Shown here piece after piece: positions 33,211 to 44,186 of a stretch of DNA of 64,000 nt. Source of the DNA: Adiantum capillus-veneris (Eukaryota > Streptophyta > Polypodiopsida > Polypodiales > Pteridaceae); the NCBI GenBank assembly GCA_014529385.2, contig CM043949.1, positions 114,207,477-114,271,476 of the forward strand, given 5' to 3'. Made by a program: the position numbers and the translations under genes. Each line of letters opens with the position of its first letter. Position 1 is the first letter of the stretch. The notes under the pieces are model-generated. The model saw only the letters and a list, made by a program, of their open reading frames with translations. It had not been told where the DNA came from and made no database searches.

Positions 33211-33549
33211 TCTAACAACTTTTAGGTGTAAACTTTTTAGGTGTACTTTGGCACTTCAAGCCCTAGTTGCTACTCCTCTTTACCCCTTTAGAAAAAGCAC
33301 TCAAGCTACTGTACCCGCGGCTCGAATACCATTAATTGCAAGGAATAGAAGAGAGGGTCTTTCGACACCAAAACAGCACCGGCTCCTGTCAAGCTTCTAA
33401 TAGCTCAATAGTGGTTAAGCCGTAGGCAAGCCCCGTAGGACTCCACTATTAAGACCATAGCTCTCGACGGTGATGCCCCGTTAACTGCACAAAGGTAGGC
33501 GCACTGCAAGGCTGAAAAATCCCTATTCTACTTACTCACAGGCAATTAA

Positions 33550-34891
33550 CACTAGGTTGGTAATGGGACACTTTTATGTCCTGGGACACTTTTATGTCCT
33601 GTTAAGTGACCATTTTCCTTGAATTATGTCAAGAGTTTCAAAATGGATTGTGAGGTGCTATCTGTCTAGAAAGTTGTCTCATGAGCTGAAAAAAACTTGA
33701 CATTTTTTTGGAATATCAATTCCATCTTTAACCTTGTCCTTGCACAACATTTCACAACCTAAACTGTGTGAAAAAACGGGTCCTGTTTTTGGCTTTTTTC
33801 AACTTTTTGCAACTATACCACTCTAGAATTCATGTTTGTGAGGTCTATAATGCTAGAGAACTATTTTCAGTAGTCCTCAACATGTCCTAATGCTTCTAGG
33901 GAGAAATAAATGTTAAAGTTGTAAGTTATGACCAAATTACAAAAATTGTCAAATCCTGTTTTTTAGCCAATTTTAGCTCTTCTATGATTTTTTTGGTGGC
34001 TTTCATGATATCCAAATGCAGTTTTGATTTTCTATGTCGCACATTGTAACATAAAGCTAATATTCCTTGAGTTTTGGGGCACCTAATACCCTATTTTGCA
34101 CAGTAGACAAGGATGGTTGATTTTTTCAATTATAGAAGAAAACGAAACATTCTAGTATATCAAGTATAGCTTTTTCAATATTCTTAGTTTGTTGTGACAA
34201 CTACATGAATTTTGTAGGTAGTAACCATATCTAGTCATAAGGATCAAATTTGGCTAGATATTGAATATTTTCTATGGGATTCTACAACTCATAATGTTGA
34301 ACCCAGTTTTTTCATGCAGTTTGCTGTATTTAGCACTTCATCTTTGTCCCCAAGATTCCCCTTGGTAAGATATGTATTATTCTTTTGACATGCTCCATGG
34401 CTCCTTATGAACCTAAAGGACAATAGGAAACTAAGAAAACATGCATATATTATTTGTATTGAGCGTGGCTATAGAAACTTTGATGGTAGGTTTGCAGAAT
34501 GGTAAAAATTCAACTTTTTTGTACCTATTTCTTTTGGAAAAACAAAAAATAGTGAGTGAGAAGCAATCATATGTTCTGATCACCAACCCATTGAAGTTAA
34601 CTAGGGAATTTATCTCAAGTCCTAGAAAAATCCCTAATCTTATTTTTATGCAACAAAACGTAAGAAATGACTGTTTTGATGAAAATGTACTGGTCCATTA
34701 ACTTTGGAGGCTTGGTGTGACCAAAAGATGAGAAATTTTACAAGTTTCTTATTTTTTCCATGTGTAGTAGGCCTTGAACTATAACCTCATGAAAGGATTT
34801 TACAAAATGAGTGGATCTACTATGGTTTTGGAGGTTTTTTTCAAAACCCTGAAAGGACACTTTTATGTCCTGTTAGGTTACCAACCTAGTG
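33550..34891. mobile_element. TTAA-flanked inverted-repeat element, 1.34 kb
   Basis: The ends are CACTAGGTTGGTAA and its exact inverse (14 bp), with TTAA on both sides (33546-33549, 34892-34895). The matching leader position of gypsy A has the empty site with one TTTA, which proves insertion. Near the left end are two copies, and near the right end one copy, of GGACACTTTTATGTCC, itself a near-palindrome. The interior is AT-rich with no long frame (best is 86 codons at 34441), so it is non-autonomous. TTAA targets are typical of piggyBac and Kolobok types, but the CACTA... end sequence is not typical of piggyBac. Confidence 0.85.
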
Positions 34892-34960
34892 TTAATAATA
34901 CCAACCATTTCTAGCTAGCTTGAGGACCTCCCTTCTTGAGCAAGAAAAGAGAAACCTTGA

Positions 34961-34972
34961 GCTCTGATACCA
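34961..34972 (-). other. primer-binding site, tRNA-iMet type (gypsy B/C)
   Basis: The minus strand reads TGGTATCAGAGC one base after the 5' LTR; identical to that of A. Confidence 0.92.
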
Positions 34973-34973
34973 A

Positions 34974-36567
34974 GGTAACACTTAATGGCCTAATAACTTA
35001 TGTGTAGCGGAAATTAGCATGAACATAGTGGGAATTTCATTAGAATAGCTTCCTAATGAGAATTACAAGAGTTCTTGGGTGGAGAGAGCAACAAAAAGCA
35101 TAACACCTAGTTAGATAGCATCGACAATACTTTCAAAAGAGAGAGCAATTAAGCTATTGACAACAGTTGAGGACCAGATTTTCATGGAGCCGGTCCCCCC
35201 TCCAAAAGGCTTTGTATTATGGTTTCTCCCATCAAGAGAGACATTGTACAATACAATTCTTTGTGTTCCTTCAAGACTAGCTAGTGCAGTGAAGATGGAA
35301 ACTTCATGCACTAAGCAAAACACTTAACAAACACAACTTAAATTATCCCCGCTCTCAGACCCAAGACCTCACACACCTTCGAAGATGGTGAGAGCTAGCA
35401 GGGTATGAGAGTAGATTGAGAGGAAGAAGGACTATCTTACGAGAAAGATGTACATCTCCTCACATAATCACTCATATGTAGCATAGCTTAGCTTAGTAAT
35501 TAGCTTGGTAGAGGAGATGACCATGCATTGAAGCTTGGATCTTGGTTGGATTTGCATCCACATGCCAAGAGAGTGTTGATGTAGGCTTCTATCTCACAAG
35601 CTTGGAGTAGGTGATGAGTTCTCCATTAAAGCTTGGGAAGAGATAGTCTTCTCTTTCTTCACACATGAGCTTGTGTGAGTGTGTGTGTGATAATGCCTTG
35701 CAAAAATCAGTCCCCCTCTCTCTCTCTCTTGGGCGAGCCCTCTTGCTAATTGCTCTTGCTGAAGCCTCATTGGCCCTCCCCAAGTCAAGCCAATTACAAT
35801 TAAGCAGCATAAGTGATAGACTTCTGACATGTGTCCCCCTTTCCCCTTTTGTGAGAGCTTTAGGTAATTAAATAATTAAACTAAACTCTCATTGGACCCC
35901 ATTGCCTCCTGGCCAATAGGAATGAGGCAAGCCATGGGGCTCGTGAATGCTCATTGGACCCCTTGGGAGACTGCCCAATAGTCTTCTAGGAGACTTAATT
36001 CTCATTGGTTTCTTTTATTAAATGTTTTTAAATTAATTAAACTAGATTTACTCTAGCTTAATTCTCATTGGTCCACTTCAAGGGTCATCCAATAGAAATT
36101 GGGCACACCTTGTGGGCATCTGGCCTAGGAAGCTGATATGTGTCCCCCATTCCCTTTGTGTAAAGAGAGCCTCTGTGTGTGTGTGTGTGGCTTTCTCTCT
36201 CATCCCCTACCTTTAGGGCTCGCCCCCTCCTATGTAGGGATGTGCAAAGACTTTTAGGGCACACACAAAGCATCCAATTTTCCCTAGGGTTGACCTTTGG
36301 ACACAACCTTTGAATTTTGGAACCTTAGCATTTTGGAAGTCTTAATGGGCTGAACCTTAGGGTCTTTTTAGCCCATTGTTGCACATGGCTCTTTTGCAGA
36401 TGGCCCCCCCTTTGGATCACTATTTTCCCTCCTTTGGATCCCTACTGTGGCCGGTCTGCTAGCTTAACCAATATTCTAGCTTTTTCTCCCCTGGCCTTCC
36501 CCACATTAAATGATCAGTTTAATATGAGAAAATCATTTAGGAGAATTAGATATTGATTATTATGACA
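34974..36567 (-). repeat. 5' LTR of gypsy B/C
   Basis: About 1,594 bp. It starts (minus) at 36567 with TGTCATAATAATC and ends near 34974; the terminal base of the usual ...CA end is changed here (plus strand GGTAACA where TGTAACA is expected). Confidence 0.92.
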
Positions 36568-36572
36568 CAGGA
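36568..36572. repeat. target-site duplication, right copy (CAGGA)
   Basis: It continues directly into the leader of A (TCTGGTGCTGTTTTGGTG), matching the sibling's uninterrupted leader. Confidence 0.85.
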
Positions 36573-36690
36573 TCTGGTGCTGTTTTGGTGTTGAACAACC
36601 CTCTCTTCTATTCCTTGAAATTCATGGTATTTAAGCCACGGGTACAGTAGCTTGAGTGCTTTTTCTAAAGGGCTAAAGAGGAGTAGCAAC

Positions 36691-37223
36691 CCCGGGGGAT
36701 TCACCATGGAAAACTTATCGCACCACGTAAGTGCAGGGGAGGGGGGTTTTTTTACGAGTTACATAAGCGTATAAGTTAGGAGGTAGACCCCCAATAATTT
36801 ATCTCCCAAGCTGAAAAAAAAGGGAGGGGGTATCATATTTATTGGGGGGGGGGGGGGACCTCACTTGGGTTGAATTCTTGTAATGATTGGTCACCGATGT
36901 GCATAGAACTGCAGGCTGATTGGACACATAGTTTGAAAGTCAAACTAAGACACATGAGGGTACATCTAGTTATCAATAGAAGTTGCTCCTTAGTACATTA
37001 CCAGTCACTATGCTACAACTCTTTGACTAGTTTTACTCCATTAGATCATGTGAGACCTAAATTTTCTATGTAAGATAGGGGTATGATAGTTTTCTTCATT
37101 GATTGTCGTATAAGCATATAAAGGGGGGTCATATTCCGTAATATGGGTCGTATATAGGGGTTTTATCAAGGTTGTCCACTCGCATGTGGCATCCCATTTT
37201 GTATATAGAGTGAATCCCCCGGG
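36691..37223. mobile_element. small inverted-repeat element, copy 1 (533 bp)
   Basis: Perfect 14-bp inverted ends CCCGGGGGATTCAC. Flanks are GTAGCAAC (36683-36690) and GTAGCATC (37224-37231): an 8-bp duplication with one change. The sibling leader has a single GTAGCAAC here. The interior has a G14 run (36844-36857) and no long frame. Its ends match copy 2 at 47411 beyond the inverted repeat (ATG, AAAACT, ATCGCACCACGT-like), so it is the same family. An 8-bp duplication fits the hAT class, but the CCCGGGG end is not a usual hAT end. Confidence 0.88.
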
Positions 37224-37271
37224 GTAGCATCTTGGGATTGAAGTGCCAAAGTACACCTAAAAGTTGCTAGA

Positions 37272-37917
37272 ATGGCTGACAATAGTAAAGAGAGTGAAGT
37301 TAATGTTGATAACTTTAATTTTCCTAATGAGCAAGCTACTAATGATGCCCCGATTCTTGTTAACTATCTTGTTTCTAGGCTTCAACAAGCCATGGGCAAT
37401 CCATCCCTCCAAAGTGAAGTGCAACGGCAGCTTCGTGCTAATGGGATTCTCCAAGCTCCCCACCATGACAAGAGATCACCTAGAAAGTCTCCTTGCGAGA
37501 CTTCCAAAATAGGTCTCTCTTCGATTCGGGAAGAAGAAGAGGATCCCTATGAAGGGCTCAAAATTTTGCTCCTTGATGACGCATCTCCTTCTCAAAGGAG
37601 AACTCAAGAGCCTCCACCAAAGGAATGAGAAAGAAGTGAGTCTCCCGCCACCTTGATGGAAATGGCTCCATGAAGACGGCGGCCTAAATGCTGTCCATTG
37701 CCTCCAAAAGGGAGAAGACCATCACATACTTCTCCACACCATACTTCAAAGAGGGATAACAAAAAGCAAGAGAAGAAAAAGGCAAGAAAGAGGACACCGT
37801 CTTCTCCATCTTCTTCATCCTCTTCCTCTTTTGAAAGTGATAGTGACGACAACAAAGATCAAGGCAAGAAAAAGGCGAGAAAGAGGTCACCCTCTTCTCC
37901 ATCTTCTGAAGAAAGTG
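37272..37917 (+). pseudogene. gypsy A gag, N-terminal part
   Basis: ATG 37272 starts M-A-D-N-S-K-E-S-E-V-N-V-D-N-F, the Gag N-terminus of this family, open for 118 codons. A TGA at 37626-37628 stands where the sibling has CGA (32857-32855). The following region is shifted and continues in the frame at 37698 with a Lys/Arg/Ser-rich linker (A-R-K-R-T-P-S-S-P), until gypsy E interrupts after AAGTG at 37917. Gag resumes at 46338. Confidence 0.88.
37913..37917. repeat. target-site duplication of gypsy E, left (AAGTG)
   Basis: Exact match to 46338-46342; the sibling gag has one AAGTGATGG here. Confidence 0.92.
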
Positions 37918-38301
37918 TGTAATGGCTATTGCCCGCAGAGGAGAAATAAGCATCACGGGAATGATTACCCTCAAACTGCCTTACATTATATGAACATCAG
38001 AGCACAGGAAGGTAGAACAGAAGACAAGTTACAAAAATAGAACACTGTCGTCTTCATTGATATGCAACCGAACACATAGTACAAGAGAGAGAAGATGTAT
38101 TGATAACATGAATATTAGAGATATCCCCAAAGACAGGTATGCTCCCCATATACAACCGCTACTCCAGTGCAGATTGTGAACGATGCAAAACCCTGTCCTG
38201 TCCCATGATATCCTATGAAGAACTGTCCCAAAGCCGCATGACTCCTAGTCCGCAATGTCTAGACCTCTGCAGAACCGCACTATGCGGCTTATGCCGTAAC
38301 A
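37918..38301 (-). repeat. 3' LTR of gypsy E
   Basis: 384 bp, plus-strand ends TGTAATGG and GCCGTAACA; pairs with 45959-46337. Confidence 0.93.
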
Positions 38302-38710
38302 CCTGGCATGCACGATGGATTGCACGAACCCACGCCTTAGCCCCTCCGTCTTGAAGGTTCCGGTTTGCTGTTCCTCCACCTGCTGTGGTGAGGAGGAAAT
38401 GTCGATATAGCCAAATCCCCAAAAAATCTTGGCGAGGATGAGCCCGATACACCTCGACCAATAGCTGTGGATATATCTAAGTTTGCTCCGGCCAAGGATC
38501 CCTTGGAATAAATTTTGTTGGCAAAGAAATAGAATGAGGTGCTTGTGGCAAAGGAGCAAGAGGTGTATGTAGAGGATAATACCGAGAAAAGTATTTGTTT
38601 ATTGCAGGCCAAAAAGGAGGACATGGCGGAAGACTGAGGGAGAATGAATGGGCCAAAGTCTCCACCCAAAAACATACTTTTCATCGCTCCTTACAAAGGT
38701 GATGAATCAC
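38302..38710 (-). other. untranslated 3' part of gypsy E
   Basis: Between the extra open region and the 3' LTR. No clear polypurine tract abuts the LTR, and only chance frames are seen. Confidence 0.5.
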
Positions 38711-40118
38711 TCATTTCAAACAAGATACATGAGCTTGGGCCTCAGCACAATCTTCTATAGATTTCACCCAATCACCAATATCAAAACCTTGTGGGACAAT
38801 ATTCTTACCTCTGTCATTATTCGGTGGCTCAGGTTGCCTCATCACAACCTGTTGAGTTGGTTGCTGCGTTATCACCTTGGTAGACAGCCTTGCTCTCCAA
38901 CTCTGCATTTGAGTCTCCAAAAAATTGTGGAGGTCCTGCTGCATCTCCATTGCTAAGGCATCCAGATCATTCATGCTAATCATCACATCACCACGATGAG
39001 ATGCTAAGTAAGTGGCAAGGCTATTCTGCGTTCGCAATTGAAGAAATTCCTCTTGAATAGAAGCAACAAACGCAGAATTAGCCTCCCCGAGTGCCTAGAT
39101 TTCTTCAGTTTGCCATTGAGCTACCGTAGTTAATGCTACATTTTGATTTGTTAATCGGCGATGCTAGCTTGCAAAGCCGTTACCTACGTTTCTAGCTCAG
39201 TGACGCGTGCCTTCATTGCAGGAGCTAGCCAGGCCGAATGTATAGACTCCACAAGACACTGCAAAAATGTGCCGCACGCCTTGAGCTGATCAGAGGGGTT
39301 TGCGTCCATCGTCTCTGAGGGAAAAACTGCTAGAGGGTGACCTCCATCGGAGCAGCGGTGATCGTAACTCCAAGACTATCTTGTTGCGAGGATGTATCCG
39401 CACCCTCAGAGAGAGTCCCAGTTGGAGTGGAGGTTGCCACCCTTTCCTGCATTCTGCGTCTCCAACATGCAACAGCGGAATCCTCTGACAAGGAGAATGT
39501 CAAAGCAGGAGGTGGTGTGGAAAACAAGTTATCCTCCCGACCTTGCTTTTGGTTTGATGTTCCTGTAATGGCCATCTCCTATGCACTAGAGGCTACCACT
39601 GCAGTCGATGTACCGGGCATATCCACAATGCGAATAGGGGTTTGAGTTACCCGCACATCAGGCACTTCCTGACTCTAAGTTTGTGGCAAGGGTGTAGGAG
39701 TACCACGTACTACAGAGCTGTCATCTTCAAAGTGACACAGAGGCCGAAGGGTAAGAGTGAAAACTTCTCTCAATGGAAACACTAATGTAAGCAGCTGGCT
39801 GACTTTTGTATTTGTTGGAGTACTTCGCCCCATCTGTGCCAGCACACTTTGGCACTCTGCTAGCAACCTCTCCCTAACGGTCGCTACCCACGCTACCGGC
39901 CCAAAGTTGGCTAAATGCAAAACATTGCGTGCTTTGGCCGAAATCGTATATGTTTTGGCTTGCAACCAAATTGCCCCAAGAAACCAGCGATAGGCATCCC
40001 TTATCGTTGTATCTGTAAGCCTTGATAATTTTTCTTCACCCTTAATTTTCAAACCAAACTCTTGTTCGGCCTCTGCAACAGGGATAACATGCGATGCTCG
40101 CACAACAAACAACAGCAT
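38711..40118 (-). pseudogene. extra open region downstream of pol in gypsy E
   Basis: Unrecognised protein in the position where some plant gypsy elements carry an additional ORF. From 40118 the frame runs through 39675, a TAG, then a second TAG, and on to 39330: about 260 codons in one frame with two amber stops. The first part has a protein-like block (F-G-L-K-I-K-G-E-E-K-L, I-R-D-A-Y-R-W-F-L-G-A-I-W, V-A-T-V-R-E-R-L-L-A-E). The second is Pro/Thr/Ser-rich. A further piece (39037-38711) in another frame is helical and Gln-rich. I see no transmembrane segment or signal peptide that would support an envelope-like protein. It lies on the same strand as gag-pol. Confidence 0.55.
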
Positions 40119-40299
40119 CTTGAAATCCTTTCTATTATTCGAATCTGCTGGTTGTTGATTTTCACCATGTCACTAGTACAACGAGTTGCTCGATCAATGA
40201 TGTGGCCTACAGGTGAACAGGGATTCCTTGCCAATCCAGGTTGGCAAAGACACACAAGTGCAAATCCTACAACCAAGCATCCACCCTGTGAAGAGATAG

Positions 40300-43200
40300 C
40301 TACTGCACTAGAGTAAATGGAATGCATTGCAGTAGGGAAGCCGTCATGGTAGCGAAGAGACACAAAAGCACAAAGAAATGAGACAAGAGAATCATGCGAG
40401 CGTGATGCAAAAAACGTGAGGAGAGTATAAGGTAACGACTGCATGCACTAAACCACTCATAAAGATTTCTCAAAAAAGGGTGTGCCACGGCTTCACAATC
40501 ATCATTGCCCTTTTCCCACTTTCCAAGATTGCATGCAAAAGAATTCCCAATCATGATTAAGGTGGCTTTCGGCTCTTGTACCACAGCAAAGGGGCACGGA
40601 ATGGAGGTAGGTGAGAAATAATGGCGTAGTCGAAACCCATTCATCGGCAGAGAAATCACCTCCCCCCCCAAATTTTCCAAATAAAAAGAAGTAGGCCCGC
40701 ATGCTTTAAAAATCCAGAATGGTCCCGACCACCATAATTTTAGCTTCCTAGGCATCTTCCCCAGGCGAGAATTAAATACAAGGACCAGTTGGCCCCATAA
40801 AAATTGCCGTGGTTTAGGGCAATCTAGCCATTTCTTCCGCCTGGACTACAGATCTTGCAACACCGCAAAACTGCGCAACCGCTCTTCATCTAATTCGTGC
40901 AAAACATCCAAATGATAAATTACGGAATCTTTCGAAAGAAGCTTATCTGCAATCAGCATCTGCAAACTTGGAACCACATGTTCCACTAGGGTAATGGCCT
41001 CCATAACAAATGCCAACTTGAAAGGAGTCAATCCTGTTACCACTTTATATGTTGTCCGATAAGCCCACAATGCGGAAGGAAGTTTCACATCCCAATCCGT
41101 TCTATGCATATTCACTAACTTTGTTAGAATACAAACCAATTGCTTATTAGTTGATTCCACCTGCCCATTTGCATGTAGGTAATATGGAGAAGATTTCCTA
41201 TGCAATACAAAGTAAAATTGTAGCATTCTCTCCATCACCTTATTCGAAAAATGGTTACCCCGATACTAACCAGCTCAATAGGACAGCCATACGTGGAAAA
41301 AACATCCTTATATAAGCACCCAGCAACAGAAAATGCAGTATTATCTTTCAAAGGCCATGCCTCCACCCATTTGGTAGCATAATTTGTGGCTGTCAAAATA
41401 TACTTATTACCAGTGTGAGCTACTACTGGTTAAAAAGGTCCAATAAAATCCAATCCCATTTTTTGAAAAGGCTCCAAAGGCAATACCGGCTGAAAAGGCA
41501 TTCTGGACATTTTAGTAGGTTTTCCCAACCACTGACACACATCACACTTTTGCACAAAGATTCTCGCATCTTGAAACAATGTAGGCCACCATAATCGTGA
41601 TTGTAAAACTTTCCTAGCCGTGATCAATGCTGCAAAGTGGCCCCCTACAATGGACTTCCTCCAAAACCGATTCTTGTTCTTGTGGTAGAACACATCTCAG
41701 CAAGACCTTCGCAATCGTGTGATAATACAGCTTCCCCATGATAATCTCAAAATTCTTGCTTCTAATAGCCATCCGTTTCCTTTGATGGTGACTGGACAAG
41801 AATGAAGGCATTTCCCCATTGTCGAGAAAATGAAACATCTCCTCATACCAAGTCCATGGCATCCTGGGGATGATCCTAAGTTGTTGCGTAGCTATAAGAT
41901 CCTCCACAATAGATCCTGTTAAAAAGAGAGACACATTCGGAAATTCATCAGCCACCCCCGTCGGCGGCTCACCGAAATCTAGCCTAGATAGGTAGTCAGC
42001 CACCGCATGCTGGGCTCCTCGACGATGTATGACCTCAAAATGAAATTCCTGCAAAAGCACCCATCTCGCTAATCTTCCTGTCAAATTCTGCTGGTGCACC
42101 AGATATAGAAGAGCCAAATGATCCACATGAAAAAAGAACCACTGGCCCAACAGATAATGGAATCAAAATTTCACTGAATAAATCATCCCTAACCATTCTT
42201 TTTCTGTCACACTGAGTAATTCATTTCTGCAGATGATAATGGCATAATAGACAGGGCGAAACCACCCTTCAATTTGTTCCTGCATCAACACACTGCCAAT
42301 TGCCCGGTCAGAAGCATCCACAAATACATGAAAATCTTGACCCCAATTCGGAGGGATTATAATCAGAGATTTGGACAACTGAAGTTTTAATCTCCAAAAA
42401 GACGGATCACATTCCTGCGTTCATTCAAAATCTTTAGCATATGCTACCTGATTAATTGGGATTGCCAAATGCGTGAAAAACCTCAAATGCCTCCCATGCC
42501 AACGAGCTTGGCCCAGAAAGACTTGACACTATTTCGAATTCACCAGCGGAGGCGCTTCCATAATTGCGGCTATTTTATCCCAATCCATAGAAATGCCATC
42601 CTCATAAATTATGCCCCAATAACCTTCCACTTCTAACTGCAAATGCACATTTTAGAGGATTTAAATTGAATTTCACCTTTCGACATTTCATAAAACATAA
42701 CCTTCAAATGCTCTAGTTGCGCTCCAAAAACACTGAGATCATCTAGAAAAACTCTCATAAAATCTGTCAAATAGGGACCAAAAATTTGAAACATATCCCT
42801 TTTAAAGTTGAGGGCGCATTCCTTAATACGAACCACATCACTATGCATGCAAAAACACCCCATGCTCTAATAAAAGCTGTTTCAGACTGATCACACAACA
42901 CCATTCGAATTTGGTTATATCCACTAAATCCATCCAGAAAAGTATACATCTTGTGCCATGCCACATCATCCAAAATAGAATCCAAAAATGGAAGAGGAAA
43001 AGGATCCGGAACAGTAGCTGGATTCACTTTCCAATAATCCACACAAATGTGAATTTGCTTGTTTTTCTTTGGTACCACCACAGTGGGAGAGATCCACTCG
43101 GGATTATCAATAGGGGTAATAAAACCCACCTACAACAGACGATCAATTTCCACCTTAACTTGCTTTGCCACATTTGGATTCATCCTATATGAATGCTGCT

Positions 43201-44060
43201 TCACTGGCACCACATCTAGTTTCAGATTAATGGTATGATGATAAAACTTTGGATCCAATCCTTGCATATCAGCATATTCCCATGCAAAAACATCCTTAAA
43301 TTCTGTCAATAAATTAATCAAGTCTCCTCGGAAACTTGCCTCAAGCTGCTTATTAATATAAATGGGTTGAGACTCCGCTTGCCCTCCTAGAAAGACCTTC
43401 TCCAATTCATATTCCTTGACCCTTGTAACTTTTCCCATTTGTGCTTCAAACGCATGTTCTTGCTTAATAATGTCCTCCAATGATTCGGGACTAGGCAAAG
43501 CTTCTTGTTGCACCCCTGTTTTTGGTGAAATTCTTGAAGCCCCTAAAGATTTCCCCTCCGAAATCATAGAAATGTGAGCAAGATATAAAGAAACTAAATC
43601 CGTATTAGCCTTAAAAAATTGCTCCTCTTCATCCTCTTCTAATCCTTCCACCATTTTTACTGTCTCTGCTATCATAGGCCATGCTGCCTGAACTGGTTTC
43701 CTGCGTGTTCCCAACATCACCCGAACTTTTTGTGACCCTTTTTAACTGTAAGCATATTTGCCTCCCAATTATGATTTACCCTGGCTTGTTGTAACCATGG
43801 TCTCCCCAAAATAATGTGATAATCCTGACTGTGATCCTCAATATTCAAGACTACTAAAGAAACAACAAAAGATAAGCTAGCTACATCCAAGACAATGCCC
43901 CGGAGTAATCCTATTGGCTACACTCGTCTTTGATCTGCCATACAGACTACAAAGGGTGCAGGTTCCCAATCACTGAGTCCGAAAAGTTCACAAGCTGCTT
44001 GAGTAATAATATTTACTCCCGCACCTCCATCTAACAGTACTTTGTCGATGTATGTACCAT
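40300..44060 (-). pseudogene. gypsy E pol: protease, RT, RNase H, integrase
   Basis: In order from 44060: protease L-L-D-G-G-A-G-V-N-I-I-T and I-I-L-G-R-P-W (44040-43790). Then a linker with V-F-A-W-E-Y-A-D-M (43310-43260). RT follows with V-V-V-P-K-K-N, F-L-D-G-F-S-G-Y-N-Q and, in another frame, F-L-D-D-L (motif C, near 42745). Next are the RNase H start F-V-D-A-S-D (42330) and end V-A-D-Y-L-S-R-L-D (41990), the integrase zinc domain H-F-A ... C-D-V-C-Q (41640-41540) with M-G-L-D-F-I-G-P-F, core end N-G-Q-V-E-S-T-N-K (41160), and a C-terminal W-S-G-P-F motif (40725). There is no chromodomain. Frameshifts and stops separate nearly every domain. Motif B in RT is damaged. Confidence 0.9.
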
Positions 44061-44186
44061 GATATCTGATTTAAAGGTCCGAGATGCGGGTATCCGTGAT
44101 CCTATTTGTCGGCAACAGGACTGACTCATCTCCCTCACCCTCGGCTATTGCAATGTCAACTTCCATCATTTCCTTGGACTTCTGAC

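Larger units (their letters stand above)
26395..36567 (-). mobile_element. gypsy element B/C, chromovirus, same family as A, inserted in A
   Basis: This is a complete 10.2-kb element on the minus strand: 5' LTR 34974-36567, primer-binding site 34972-34961, leader (with a 1.34-kb insertion), gag-protease-RT-RNase H-integrase-chromodomain, purine tract, and 3' LTR 27969-26395. Its leader and gag match A. Its two LTRs look highly similar by eye; B lacks about 50 bp (the segment around 35450-35500 of C) and C lacks a 15-bp repeat unit. Coding is broken by stops and shifts but long frames survive. Confidence 0.94.

Noticed and set aside
33550-34891. CACTA-superfamily element because its ends begin CACTA
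   Set aside because: Flanks are TTAA (4 bp) with an empty TTTA site in A, not a 3-bp duplication, and the GCGACG-type subterminal repeats are lacking.
36844-36857. G14 run as the poly(A)/poly(T)-type tail of an insertion
   Set aside because: It lies inside the small inverted-repeat element, and no retroposon-like border or duplication is next to it.
38213-38684. Short frames spanning the 3' LTR border of gypsy E
   Set aside because: They cross the LTR end and have no similarity to element proteins; chance.
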